Origin: Gemmatimonadota bacterium
Lineage (GTDB): Bacteria > Latescibacterota > UBA2968
Assembly (NCBI GenBank): GCA_009838845.1
Contig: VXRD01000126.1
Coordinates: 1 to 64,000, forward strand
Reading direction: 5' to 3'
DNA: 64,000 bases
Shown: positions 27,467 through 35,656 of the stretch, in pieces
Numbering within the stretch: position 1 is the first letter of the stretch
Layout: each line of letters opens with the position of its first letter
Position numbers and translations under genes: made by a program
The notes under the pieces: generated by a model
What the model was told of the DNA's origin: nothing
Databases searched by the model: none
Seen by the model: the letters and a program-made list of their open reading frames with translations, nothing else

Positions 27467-27823
27467 ATGAAGTCTCGTATTTTTGCATTATTGGTCATTG
27501 GCGCAACAGCGATAGGCATGGCGGGATGGGTCGGCTGTTCGTCAAAGTCGGAGGCGACGACTGTCGAGGTGAAGTTGTCCACGATGCAGTGCGCTATGTG
27601 TTCGCATACCATAGAGGAAGCCCTGAAAAAGGTCGATGGCGTTCAGAGCGTGGAAGTCAATCTGGATGCGAAAACAGCGAAGGTGACTTTTGATGACAAG
27701 ATGACCAGTGTTCCCGCCCTGGAGCAGGCTGTTGTCAAGGTGGGTTATGCGGCGAATGACAAAAAGGCCGATACTGATGCGTATGCAAAGTTGCCCAGTT
27801 GCTGCCAAGTTCCTGAGAATTAA
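27467..27823 (+). CDS. Exported HMA-domain metal-binding protein
   Basis: A 118-aa exported protein with one heavy-metal-associated domain. The signal ends in 'MAGWVGCSS' (imperfect lipobox, possibly anchored). The HMA motif is 'TMQCAMCSHTIEEALKKVDG', with the CxxC pair as Cys-Ala-Met-Cys. The expected betaalphabetabetaalphabeta order follows to about residue 95, and the tail adds 'LPSCCQVPEN' with a Cys-Cys pair. It is likely a periplasmic Cu/Hg-type metallochaperone supplying the pump. Start ATG has AGGAGG upstream. It is 117 bp from the pump gene. Confidence 0.88.
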   Translation: MKSRIFALLVIGATAIGMAGWVGCSSKSEATTVEVKLSTMQCAMCSHTIEEALKKVDGVQSVEVNLDAKTAKVTFDDKMTSVPALEQAVVKVGYAANDKKADTDAYAKLPSCCQVPEN

Positions 27824-27878
27824 TCTGCCGATTGTTGGATCAAAGCCTCGGATGTTTTGGTAAATTCGGGGCTTATTT

Positions 27879-29018
27879 TTATAACTGTGCAACACCCAGC
27901 CCCAGCAATGCCAGAGTGATAGCTGATAAGACGCCCAATATTACCGGTTTTATACCGCCTGCTTTCATTGCAGCAAATGCCGTAGATAATCCAACTCCAG
28001 CCATCGCGCATATAATAATCCACTTGCCGCTCTGGCTCAATAAGCCAGCCAGGTCTATATGCCGATCGCCTGCACCAAACACAAATTGCTCGGATAAATG
28101 TAATGTAACTTCCGGCAAAAAGCCCAGGGTTCGCAGCAGCGCCATTGCCAGAAACAAGACGACAAAACCCGGGACCAGCCTGGAATAACGCACTGGTTCA
28201 TCGATATAAATCGTCTGTCGCTGCGTATAAGCAAACCACGCCCCCAGCACAAATACGACAGGTCCCAATAGTGAAATGCGCACCAGTTTGACAATTGTCG
28301 CCATTTCACCCGCTGTCTGCCCATCTCCTGCATGCGCGAATCCCGCGGCAATTACCTGTGGTGTTGCGTGAATGCCCAATCCACACCAGATGCCATATAC
28401 TTCTGCATCCAGCATTGCCAGAGATCCAACCACGGGAAATAGCAGCATCGCCACTACGCCCAGCAGATTGATCACCCCGACCGAATACGTTATTTCTTCG
28501 TTGTTGGCTTTGATCAGGGGCGCGAGGGCTACAATGGCAGAACTTCCGCAAACCCCTGTGCCCACACCAATCAATAGCCCCATTTTTTTTTCGATGTTAA
28601 GCCAGCGCGATATTAGATGGGTGAATACAACAATTATTGCAATCAATATGGTCGCACCAATCAGGACCTGCACTGCGACGCGAATCAAATCGTAAAAATC
28701 CAACCGCGCACCCAGGAGCACAATTCCAACGGGTAGCCACTTTTGCACCACTGTATCTATGCCAGGCTTCAGTTTTGCTGTTGACGGCATCGCATTGCAC
28801 AATAGCAGGCCCAATAACAATGCCAGTAATACTGCGCTCAGGGGATGCTGGCCCGAGGACAGTGTAAACGGAGGAAAAGGCAATGTGTTTAAATATATTG
28901 CTGCCCACGACAAGATTACACATACCCCAATGCCTGGCCAGGGACTTTCTTTGGGCCAGATAGAGAGTTTTTTGCGAAATTGCGCTTCAAATGATCGCTC
29001 TTTCCCGCTCAGATTCAT
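27879..29018 (-). CDS. YeiH/UPF0324 family transporter (putative sulfate exporter)
   Basis: A 379-aa integral membrane protein with about ten helices, of the YeiH family (Cons_hypoth698). Family marks: 'LSAVLLALLLGLLLCN', 'WLPVGIVLLGARLDF', the loop 'GVGTGVCGSSAIVALAPLI', and 'CGLGIHATPQVIAAGF'. Some relatives are called sulfate or sulfonate-linked exporters, but biochemical proof is thin. The gene lies 12 bp after cysteine synthase on the same strand, which supports a role in sulfur metabolism. The start at 29018 has GAAGG upstream. Confidence 0.87.
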   Translation of the reverse strand: MNLSGKERSFEAQFRKKLSIWPKESPWPGIGVCVILSWAAIYLNTLPFPPFTLSSGQHPLSAVLLALLLGLLLCNAMPSTAKLKPGIDTVVQKWLPVGIVLLGARLDFYDLIRVAVQVLIGATILIAIIVVFTHLISRWLNIEKKMGLLIGVGTGVCGSSAIVALAPLIKANNEEITYSVGVINLLGVVAMLLFPVVGSLAMLDAEVYGIWCGLGIHATPQVIAAGFAHAGDGQTAGEMATIVKLVRISLLGPVVFVLGAWFAYTQRQTIYIDEPVRYSRLVPGFVVLFLAMALLRTLGFLPEVTLHLSEQFVFGAGDRHIDLAGLLSQSGKWIIICAMAGVGLSTAFAAMKAGGIKPVILGVLSAITLALLGLGVAQL

Positions 29019-29030
29019 ACCTTCATTTCC

Positions 29031-29990
29031 CTATAGAAGTGCATTTACATTTTGCACTTCGTCACGCCGAAAATATTCTTCAATACTGAAATATCGCGTT
29101 CCCGTATCACACAGTACTGTCACGACTACGTCATTGCTCGAAAGCCTCTGGGCCACGCGCCGGGCCGCCAGTACATTTGCCCCCGAAGAAATTCCGACCA
29201 ATAATGCCTCTTCTCGCGCCAGAGTTTCCGTCATGTCAAATGCCTCGCGATCTTCTATTGTGATTACCTCATCCAGTATATTGCAATTTAAAATCGATGG
29301 AATAAATCCCGCTCCAATTCCCTCGATCGCGTGAGGACCCCGGCTTTTACCACTTAATACAGCCGAACCCGCAGGCTCAACAGCCACTACTTTTGCATCT
29401 GGCACTTCTGCCTTGAGTACTTCGCCTACACCCGTAATTGTCCCACCTGTCCCTACTCCTGACACAAAAGCCGTTATCTTTCCCCCTGTTGCTTTTACTA
29501 TTTCTGGCCCTGTGGTCTGTCGATGGGCTTCTGGATTGGCAGGATTGTCAAACTGCTTTAACTCAATGCAATTTGCATTCTTTTTTACGATCTCCTGCGC
29601 CCGCTGTTTTGCGCCATCCATATCGCCCGAGCCGGGTGTGATGACCACTTCGGCCCCGTATCTGGTTACCAGTGCCCGTCGTTCAAAACTCATTGTCTCA
29701 GGCATTGTCAATACCAGACGATATTTGAGTTTGGCACATAACATCGCCAGGCCGATTCCGGTATTTCCACTGGTCGCCTCTACAATGGTCATGCCGGGTT
29801 TGAGTGTTTTGGCTTTCTCAGCATCTCGAATCATACTTAGCGCGATGCGGTCTTTCACGCTGCCACCCGGATTGAGATATTCCATTTTGGCCAGAATGGT
29901 AGCGCCCCCCGCTGGCGACAAATTCTCTAACCGCACCATCGGCGTTCCACCAATGATATCGGAAACGCGACCCACAATAGTCTCTGGCAT
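29031..29990 (-). CDS. cysK: Cysteine synthase A (O-acetylserine sulfhydrylase)
   Basis: This 319-aa PLP enzyme makes cysteine from O-acetylserine and sulfide. The cofactor lysine is in 'NPGGSVKDRIAL'. The substrate loop 'EATSGNTGIGLAM', the phosphate loop 'GVGTGGTITGVG' and 'GIGAGFIP' are intact, as is the C-terminal 'GISSGAN'. Length matches CysK rather than CysM. The start at 29990 has GGGAG about 8 nt upstream. It heads a two-gene unit with the YeiH-type transporter. Confidence 0.94.
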   Translation of the reverse strand: MPETIVGRVSDIIGGTPMVRLENLSPAGGATILAKMEYLNPGGSVKDRIALSMIRDAEKAKTLKPGMTIVEATSGNTGIGLAMLCAKLKYRLVLTMPETMSFERRALVTRYGAEVVITPGSGDMDGAKQRAQEIVKKNANCIELKQFDNPANPEAHRQTTGPEIVKATGGKITAFVSGVGTGGTITGVGEVLKAEVPDAKVVAVEPAGSAVLSGKSRGPHAIEGIGAGFIPSILNCNILDEVITIEDREAFDMTETLAREEALLVGISSGANVLAARRVAQRLSSNDVVVTVLCDTGTRYFSIEEYFRRDEVQNVNALL

Positions 29991-30041
29991 AGCATTCTCC
30001 CTTGGAGGACGAGATCAAATCCCGTGTCCTGTGTATCCGGC

Positions 30042-30116
30042 GCGAAGGGGTGAGAAATACGAGGTGTGCGCCGGTGTGACAATATAATTCTCGATGGTAA
30101 AAAATAAACAGGTTTA
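30042..30116 (-). pseudogene. Deleted remnant of a ridA locus
   Basis: Bases ~30042-30075 resemble the 3' end of ridA at 18405-18440 (shared run gaggtgtgcgccggt). They are followed directly by sequence resembling the region upstream of ridA at ~18800-18840 (shared aatataattctc and aggttta). The order and orientation agree, with the ridA coding middle (about 350 bp) missing. It therefore looks like a duplicated ridA locus that lost its interior. Confidence 0.5.
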
Positions 30117-30175
30117 TGGGCATTGGGATTTATGTGAGGTTTAGAGCTTGGGTGTTTTTTTAAATCAGTTGTGTC

Positions 30176-30204
30176 TTGAATTATTTGCAGGTGATGAGTA
30201 TATT
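30176..30204 (+). promoter_or_regulatory. Promoter for the PhyH gene
   Basis: TTGAAT (30176-30181), a 17-nt spacer and TATATT (30199-30204) precede the gene at 30267. Transcription would start near 30211, leaving a ~56-nt leader with AGGAGG before the ATG. Confidence 0.65.
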
Positions 30205-30266
30205 CGATTCGAAATATTCTTCAGTCTGGCGAGATACCTGGATATGCAGGTTATAAGGAGGTATTT

Positions 30267-31193
30267 ATGGCTCTTGCGATGACAGAGCAGCAAGAGAGAG
30301 ATTTTGATGAAAAGGGATTTGTTATTCTCGAGGATTTCTTTACTCAGGACGAGGTGAATCGGCTTTTGCTGGCTATTGATGAGGTGGCAGAGCGGATTCG
30401 AGAGGCCGAGGGTCTGGGACCTGATGATCCTTTTGCCGTGCGCAATGCCCTGTCGCAGCACGAGGCGTTTCTCGATTTGATCGATCATCCGCGCATGCTG
30501 CCTATGGTGGTGGATGCGATTGGCTGGAATATTCAGATTCGAACTACGCATCTGGACTATCGACCGCCGTATCCCGAGGGTTTGAAAGCAGGTGATGTTG
30601 GCGTTGGCAAGGGCGAAGATCAGGAGGTTGGGTACCGCAATGTTGCATGGCATCCCGATTTGGCGAGCGATACGCTATTTCTGGGACCTTCGCTCGATGG
30701 ACGTCTCCCGTTTATGGAGATTAAGGTTTTTTACGTGCTTTACGATATGACCGAATCCAATTGTGGCAATCTGTGGTTGGTGCCAGGCAGTCACAAGCGC
30801 AAGCCAGAAGAATTGCGGGAAATGGGGCGCGAAGTCAATCCGGAAGAGGCGGTTGAGCTCAAGTTGCGGGCTGGTTCTGCGGTGTTGTGGCGAACCGCTG
30901 TTTGGCACTGTGTGGGTCCCAATTTGTCGAGAAAAACGCGAAAGATTATGCATGTGGGCTATAATTATCGTTGGCTTCGTCCGACTGATTATATCGCGCA
31001 GGATGCGGAGCTTATTGAACGGAGTTCGCCAATTCGGCGTCAGTTGTTGGGCGCGCTGGCATCGGGAAAAGACCCGCTTGGTCCAGAACCAGATTTTCAC
31101 CCTTCGTCACAATACTGGCTGACTAAGAATTGGGATGATGTTCCGCTGCGAGCCTGGGCACAGGCGCGAGCACAGGATATTCTAAAAAAATAA
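30267..31193 (+). CDS. Phytanoyl-CoA dioxygenase (PhyH) family protein
   Basis: A 308-aa Fe(II)/2-oxoglutarate-dependent oxygenase. Iron ligands are visible as H-x-D in 'AWHPDLAS' and a distal His in 'VWHCVGPNLS'; the 2OG-binding Arg is probably in 'SRKTRKIMHVGYNYRW'. The loop 'GNLWLVPGSHKRKP' is typical of PhyH/ectoine-hydroxylase-like proteins. The start has AGGAGG upstream and its own promoter, and a terminator follows the stop, so it is a single-gene unit. Substrate unknown; related genes in uncultivated phyla are numerous and unassigned. Confidence 0.9.
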   Translation: MALAMTEQQERDFDEKGFVILEDFFTQDEVNRLLLAIDEVAERIREAEGLGPDDPFAVRNALSQHEAFLDLIDHPRMLPMVVDAIGWNIQIRTTHLDYRPPYPEGLKAGDVGVGKGEDQEVGYRNVAWHPDLASDTLFLGPSLDGRLPFMEIKVFYVLYDMTESNCGNLWLVPGSHKRKPEELREMGREVNPEEAVELKLRAGSAVLWRTAVWHCVGPNLSRKTRKIMHVGYNYRWLRPTDYIAQDAELIERSSPIRRQLLGALASGKDPLGPEPDFHPSSQYWLTKNWDDVPLRAWAQARAQDILKK

Positions 31194-31219
31194 ACCCCAG
31201 GAGCGTGCTTCTGGGGTTT
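31192..31219. terminator. Bidirectional rho-independent terminator
   Basis: AAACCCCAG (31192-31200) pairs with CTGGGGTTT (31211-31219), a 9-bp stem overlapping the PhyH stop codon. It lies between two convergent genes and can serve both. Confidence 0.75.
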
Positions 31220-31245
31220 GTGGTGTGTCGGGAGCTATTTTAATA

Positions 31246-31917
31246 TTATGGAGGATCAAATTTGTAGCCGACACCGCGTACTGTGGTAATGGCTCTGCCC
31301 GATTCGCCGAGTTTGGAGCGCAAGCGGCGAATGTGTACATCAACGGTGCGCATGCCGCCGTAATAGTCATAGCCCCAGATGCTGTCGAGCAGGTCTGATC
31401 GGGTAAATACGCGGGTCTCGTGGGTGACCAGATGTTTGAGTAGTTCGTATTCTTTTAGTGTGAGTTCGACAACACTGCCCTTGACGCGCACTTCATAGCG
31501 CGCCATATTGATGACGAGGTCGTCTATTTTTAAGGTGTGGTCGTCGGGGGGATGGTCGTCGTTCCAAAGAGCCAGGCGCAGGCGGGCTTCGAACTCGCGC
31601 AGGCTATAGGGCTTGATGATAAAATCTGAAATGCCGAGTGAAAAGTCGAGGTTGAGTGCGGTCATTTCATCGGTGATGACGAGTAGGGAACTGTCGTTGG
31701 CAGGGCGCTGTTGTTGAAGGTGCGCAATGGCCTGTGCGAGGCGATCGAGGGAGGACTCGGGGTCAATGATGGTCAAGTCAATGCCGTTGGTGGGTATGGG
31801 TGGCAAATTGCTCCGCCCCCTCAAAATCACGTGTTCAACTTGATGCCCGATGTATTCGAGGTCTGATTTGAGACGCGCGCCGTAGGCTTCGTCTGCGAGA
31901 AGAAGAATAGTTGCCAT
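31246..31917 (-). CDS. OmpR/PhoB-type response regulator, orphan
   Basis: A 223-aa two-component regulator. The receiver (1-~120) has the acidic pair Asp9-Glu10, phospho-acceptor Asp52 in 'TIIDPES', a Thr in 'LLVITDEMT' and Lys in 'FIIKPYS'. A winged-helix DNA-binding domain follows ('LTLKEYELLKHLVTHETRVF', 'RTVDVHIRRLRSKLG', 'TVRGVGYKF'). I chose the ATG at 31917; the longer reading to 32022 adds a hydrophobic stretch not found in this family. No histidine kinase is adjacent. It is divergent from the gamma-glutamyltransferase gene and may regulate it. Confidence 0.9.
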   Translation of the reverse strand: MATILLLADEAYGARLKSDLEYIGHQVEHVILRGRSNLPPIPTNGIDLTIIDPESSLDRLAQAIAHLQQQRPANDSSLLVITDEMTALNLDFSLGISDFIIKPYSLREFEARLRLALWNDDHPPDDHTLKIDDLVINMARYEVRVKGSVVELTLKEYELLKHLVTHETRVFTRSDLLDSIWGYDYYGGMRTVDVHIRRLRSKLGESGRAITTVRGVGYKFDPP

Positions 31918-32116
31918 TGGAGACGAAATAGGGAATAAGGGAGGAACTGATATTACGCATTTTAATGCGCCCGTGTGTAATATCAGTACTGAAAACAGAA
32001 AGCCGAAAATTAGTGGCCTCATGGCATTTTGTCAAGGTGTATCTGAGAATACGGGCGCGGGCGTTGACAAAACACTTTTATCACTTTTTATCAAAAAATC
32101 GCCTCAGGAGTACATT

Positions 32117-33754
32117 ATGTCTTCTCCTCATGCAATTGCCTATCCCGCCTTCAGGCCGTCCATTATGGGTAGGAATGGCGTGGTTACGTCGGGACACCAT
32201 CTCGCTTCTCAAGCAGGTATTCAGATTATGAAGGCCGGAGGCAATGCCATTGATGCCGCCATTGCTACAGCCGCTGCGCTCGGTGTGGTTGAACCGCAAT
32301 CTTCAGGCGCAGGGGGGGATGGTTTTATTTTAATTTACTCGGCTAAGACGGGTACCGTATCTGCCATCAATGCCACTGGCGCAGCCCCAACGGGCGCGAC
32401 CCGAGAATTTTATCTCCAACGCGGTGGTATTCCAATGAAAGGTATTCTGAGCGTTTCCATCCCCGGCCTGGTAGATGGCTGGCTCGTTGCTCACGAGCAC
32501 TTTGGCACGCGCCCGCTCGAAGATATTTTTGCGCCGGCAATCGCCTTTTGCGAAGACGGTTTTCCGCTCAGTCACAAATTGGCGGATAGCTTGCGGGGAG
32601 AAACAAGACGCTTTGCATCCGATCCATATACGCGGGCGGTTTTTACAAATGATGGTCAGCCTCTCAGTCCCGGAGATATAGTTTATCAGAAGGACTTGGG
32701 TAAGACCTTGCGAAAAATCGCCGCAGAGGGCCGCGACGCCTATCGCACGGGTGAAATAGCCCGGGCACTTGTTGCATTCAGCCAGTCGCGAGGTGGTTTG
32801 TTTACCGAAGCCGATTTGAAAAACCATTGCGCCCGCATTGGCGATCCCATTGCCGTGACTTACAAAGATTATACGGTGTATGAAACGCCGCCCAATTCGA
32901 GTGGGCATATTTTACTTCAAGAACTCAATATTGTCGAAAATTTTGATCTTCAGGCGCTGGGTTGCAATACTGCCGAGAGTATCCACCTTATGGTCGAAGC
33001 CAAGAAACTCGCTTTTGCAGACCGAGAAAAATACGTGGCTGATCCAGATTGGATTGATGTGCCGGTTGAAGGACTTCTTTCGAAAGAATATGCAAAAGAG
33101 CGCGCTGCGTGTATTGACCTCGAACGCGCTGCTATCCACGTTCCGCCCGGTATCCCGGAATCGGTTGAGGATACTACATGTTTCTGCGTAGCTGACGGCG
33201 AGGGCAACGCGGTTTGTCAATTGCAGAGTATTCAATCTGGCTGGGGGGCAAGTCTTATTGCGGGGGATACGGGTATTCTTCTCAACAATCGCATGACTTA
33301 CTGGCATCTGGAAAAAGATCATCCCAATTGTCTGATGCCCGGCAAGCGAGTTCGCCACACTATGAATCCCGTTATTGTCGCGAAAGACGGTAAACCCGTT
33401 CTGATATGCGGCACCCCGGGCGCAGATACACAGGTGCAGACGAATTTGCAATTGGTGACACATATTCTGGAATTTGGCATGACGCCTCAAGAGGCTGTTG
33501 AAGCCCCCCGCTGGCGTTCTTTGCAAAATCCCATGGAATCCACGGTTCCCCATACCTGCGAAGATGTGCTTCAACTCGAAAGCCGTTTTCCTACAATCGA
33601 GTGCGAAGCTCTGGCTCGGAAAGGTCACGACCTTCGCTACCTCTCAAATTGGGGTGGGCCGGGAAATGCACAGGCCATTCAGATCAATCCCGAGACCGGG
33701 ACCCTGATGGGCGGTTCAGATCCCAGGCGAGATGGATACGCCGTTGCTTTTTAA
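32117..33754 (+). CDS. Gamma-glutamyltransferase family protein
   Basis: A 545-aa Ntn-hydrolase precursor of the GGT family. The N-terminal block 'GVVTSGHHLASQAGIQIMKAGGNAIDAAIATAAAL...VEPQSSGAGGDGFIL' is classic. The autoprocessing/nucleophile Thr lies in 'VEDTTCFCVADGEGNAV', but the usual TTH is TTC. The oxyanion motif GSPGG reads 'CGTPGADTQ'. Both changes point away from ordinary glutathione hydrolysis; the acyl donor may differ. There is no signal peptide, so it is probably cytosolic. The start ATG 32117 has AGGAG; the earlier in-frame start at 31973 lacks support. It lies 11 bp before the enolase-superfamily gene (an operon). Confidence 0.87.
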   Translation: MSSPHAIAYPAFRPSIMGRNGVVTSGHHLASQAGIQIMKAGGNAIDAAIATAAALGVVEPQSSGAGGDGFILIYSAKTGTVSAINATGAAPTGATREFYLQRGGIPMKGILSVSIPGLVDGWLVAHEHFGTRPLEDIFAPAIAFCEDGFPLSHKLADSLRGETRRFASDPYTRAVFTNDGQPLSPGDIVYQKDLGKTLRKIAAEGRDAYRTGEIARALVAFSQSRGGLFTEADLKNHCARIGDPIAVTYKDYTVYETPPNSSGHILLQELNIVENFDLQALGCNTAESIHLMVEAKKLAFADREKYVADPDWIDVPVEGLLSKEYAKERAACIDLERAAIHVPPGIPESVEDTTCFCVADGEGNAVCQLQSIQSGWGASLIAGDTGILLNNRMTYWHLEKDHPNCLMPGKRVRHTMNPVIVAKDGKPVLICGTPGADTQVQTNLQLVTHILEFGMTPQEAVEAPRWRSLQNPMESTVPHTCEDVLQLESRFPTIECEALARKGHDLRYLSNWGGPGNAQAIQINPETGTLMGGSDPRRDGYAVAF

Positions 33755-33765
33755 GAGGAACAATT

Positions 33766-34965
33766 ATGAAAATCAAAGATATCCGCGCAGTTGCCGTCGA
33801 TATTTCTCCCGATCAAAAAACAGAACCTCGCGTCCCAAAGCTGCCCACAGATGGGTTTATTAGCCCTATGGCGCGATATCCCGAATTTAAAAAATCGAAG
33901 TGGAGTTCAAATTGGACCCGCGCAGCCTGTGTCGTGACCGCGCATGACGGCACCTGGGGAATTGGTTTCACCATCAATAGCGGTCCGGTGCTCAGTATTA
34001 TCAACGATCATTTTGCCCCTTTGCTCGAAGGGCAAAATTGCATGGCGACTGAAAAGTTATGGGATATGATGCGCCGCGCTTCTTCGCCTTATCATACGGC
34101 GGGTTTGTCCAGCTATGCCATCAGTGCTGTGGATAATGCCCTGTGGGACTTGAAAGGAAAAATTTTGCAGCGTCCTGTTTACGAGCTTTTGGGCGGTCCT
34201 CAAAAAGAAAAAATTTTCTGTTATGCCAGCAATACAGATATATCTTATGGTACGGAAAATAGCATTGAATGGTTTCTCGAATTGGGTTTCAAGGCGGTCA
34301 AGCTTTTTGCGCGATATGGACCGGAGTCCGGTATTGAGGGGATAAATAAGACTGAAGAGCTGGTTGCAAAAACGCGCGAGCAGATTGGCGATGATGTGGA
34401 ACTCATGCTCGATGCGTGGATGTCGCTCAATGTCGAGTACACGGTTCGCCTCGTCGAAGCTCTGAGGCCGTATCGCCTCAAGTGGCTTGAAGATTACGTG
34501 CTGCCCGAAGATATGGAAAGCTATATGAAAGTGCGCCAGCGCGTCCCCGGGCAGATTCTCGCAACGGGCGAACACTGGTACACCATTCATCCCTTTGCTA
34601 CAGCCGCGAGCCAGGGGCTTGTCGATATTTTGCAGCCCGATATTCAGTGGGCAGGTGGTGTCACGGCTTTGATGCGAATATGCCATATTGCCGAGGCGCA
34701 TGGGCTAACGGTTATCAGCCACGCGGGCATGAATTATCCCTATGGTCAGCACCTTTCTTATGCTATGCCGGCGATACAGTGGGGCGAGCGTTCCGAAGGG
34801 GTATCGCCTCCAGGCGTCCCGCTTGAAGAACGCGTCGCGCTGCCGGGAACCCCTGTGATCAAAGACGGTTATCTCATTCCGAGCAATGCCCCCGGTTTTG
34901 GTCTTGAAATCACGAAGGACTGGTTGGAGCAAAAGGTCAGGGCGAATAGACGAATAGACGAATAG
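33766..34965 (+). CDS. Enolase-superfamily dehydratase (mandelate racemase / L-rhamnonate dehydratase-like)
   Basis: A 399-aa sugar-acid dehydratase-like enzyme. Mg2+ ligands appear in order: Asp in 'ELMLDAWMSLN', Glu in 'KWLEDYVLPEDME' and Glu in 'LATGEHWYTIH'. A catalytic His lies in 'VISHAGMNYPYGQHLSYA'. The 'EDYVLPED...GEHWYT' pattern resembles L-rhamnonate dehydratase. Start ATG 33766 has AGAGGAA and follows the GGT gene by 11 bp. The last residues ('RANRRIDE') and the stop codon are encoded by the 8-bp repeat array at 34942 onward, so the native C-terminus was replaced or extended. Confidence 0.87.
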   Translation: MKIKDIRAVAVDISPDQKTEPRVPKLPTDGFISPMARYPEFKKSKWSSNWTRAACVVTAHDGTWGIGFTINSGPVLSIINDHFAPLLEGQNCMATEKLWDMMRRASSPYHTAGLSSYAISAVDNALWDLKGKILQRPVYELLGGPQKEKIFCYASNTDISYGTENSIEWFLELGFKAVKLFARYGPESGIEGINKTEELVAKTREQIGDDVELMLDAWMSLNVEYTVRLVEALRPYRLKWLEDYVLPEDMESYMKVRQRVPGQILATGEHWYTIHPFATAASQGLVDILQPDIQWAGGVTALMRICHIAEAHGLTVISHAGMNYPYGQHLSYAMPAIQWGERSEGVSPPGVPLEERVALPGTPVIKDGYLIPSNAPGFGLEITKDWLEQKVRANRRIDE

Positions 34966-35086
34966 ACGAGAAAAGCGCGAATAGACGAACCCCACCCTAC
35001 CACCCAGAGTCAGCGCAAACTCCATTCGCTGATTCGTAGATTCGCTGATTCGTAGATTCGCAGATTCGCAGATTCGCAGATTCGTA
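34942..35086. repeat. Armed 8-bp repeat element, copy A
   Basis: The left arm (34942-34988) is built of CGAATAGA units. The core (about 34989-35023) starts with CCCCACCCTACCACCC. The right arm (about 35024-35086) is built of GATTCGTA, GATTCGCT and GATTCGCA units. The two arms are roughly inverted relative to one another. Copy B lies at 41262-41364 with the same left-arm sequence but its core reversed. The element sits between two same-strand genes and directly abuts the ribosome site of the next. Confidence 0.85.
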
Positions 35087-35095
35087 GGAGACGAT

Positions 35096-35641
35096 ATGGC
35101 GCAAGAGTGGAAACACTTGCTCAAGTTTCGCTGCACTCGCTGTGGAAATTGCTGCCGAGACCCCATTGTTCTGGTTACCGACGAAGATGTGCGCCGCATT
35201 ATTGAGGGCACAGATCAGGCTGCTTGTGATGTTGTCGATTTTTATAAGCCGAGTGAGATTGAATGGGGCGAAGATCAACCCGGCTGGATACGTCTGAGGT
35301 CTGGCCAGCGCATTATGGGATTGCGCCGAACCGAGAGCGGATGCCAATATCTGGGTGAAGACGATTTGTGTACTATCTACGATTATCGCCCGGTGACTTG
35401 TAGAAGGTATCCATTTGATCTCGAGTTTGATGAAGAGGGCGATATCGAGTTGCTCAGCATTAGCCAATCTACCGATTGTCCGTATGAGCTCGACGGGTAC
35501 ACGCCATTGGGTGAGATTAAGGCTATTGCAAAATGGGAGACGTGGGAAGAAGAACCCTATTATGCCAGAGTTGAAGCGTGGAATGCGCGCAAAGAGACGG
35601 GCGGGAAAAAGACATTTCTCAAATTTATTGGGTTGGGATGA
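35096..35641 (+). CDS. YkgJ-family cysteine-cluster protein
   Basis: A 181-aa soluble protein of the YkgJ/UPF0153 group, which binds zinc or an Fe-S cluster through 8 cysteines. The cluster motif 'FRCTRCGNCCRDP' is followed by 'SGCQYLGEDDLCTIYDYRP' and 'VTCRRYPFDLEFD', the classic layout. Function is unknown family-wide. The start has TAGGAG immediately after the repeat element. Spacing to the next gene is 15 bp, so they form an operon. Confidence 0.88.
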   Translation: MAQEWKHLLKFRCTRCGNCCRDPIVLVTDEDVRRIIEGTDQAACDVVDFYKPSEIEWGEDQPGWIRLRSGQRIMGLRRTESGCQYLGEDDLCTIYDYRPVTCRRYPFDLEFDEEGDIELLSISQSTDCPYELDGYTPLGEIKAIAKWETWEEEPYYARVEAWNARKETGGKKTFLKFIGLG

Positions 35642-35656
35642 AATGGAAGATAGTCT

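Noticed and set aside
31973-32116. N-terminal extension of the gamma-glutamyltransferase
   Set aside because: The 48 extra residues match nothing in the family, whereas ATG 32117 has AGGAG at good spacing.
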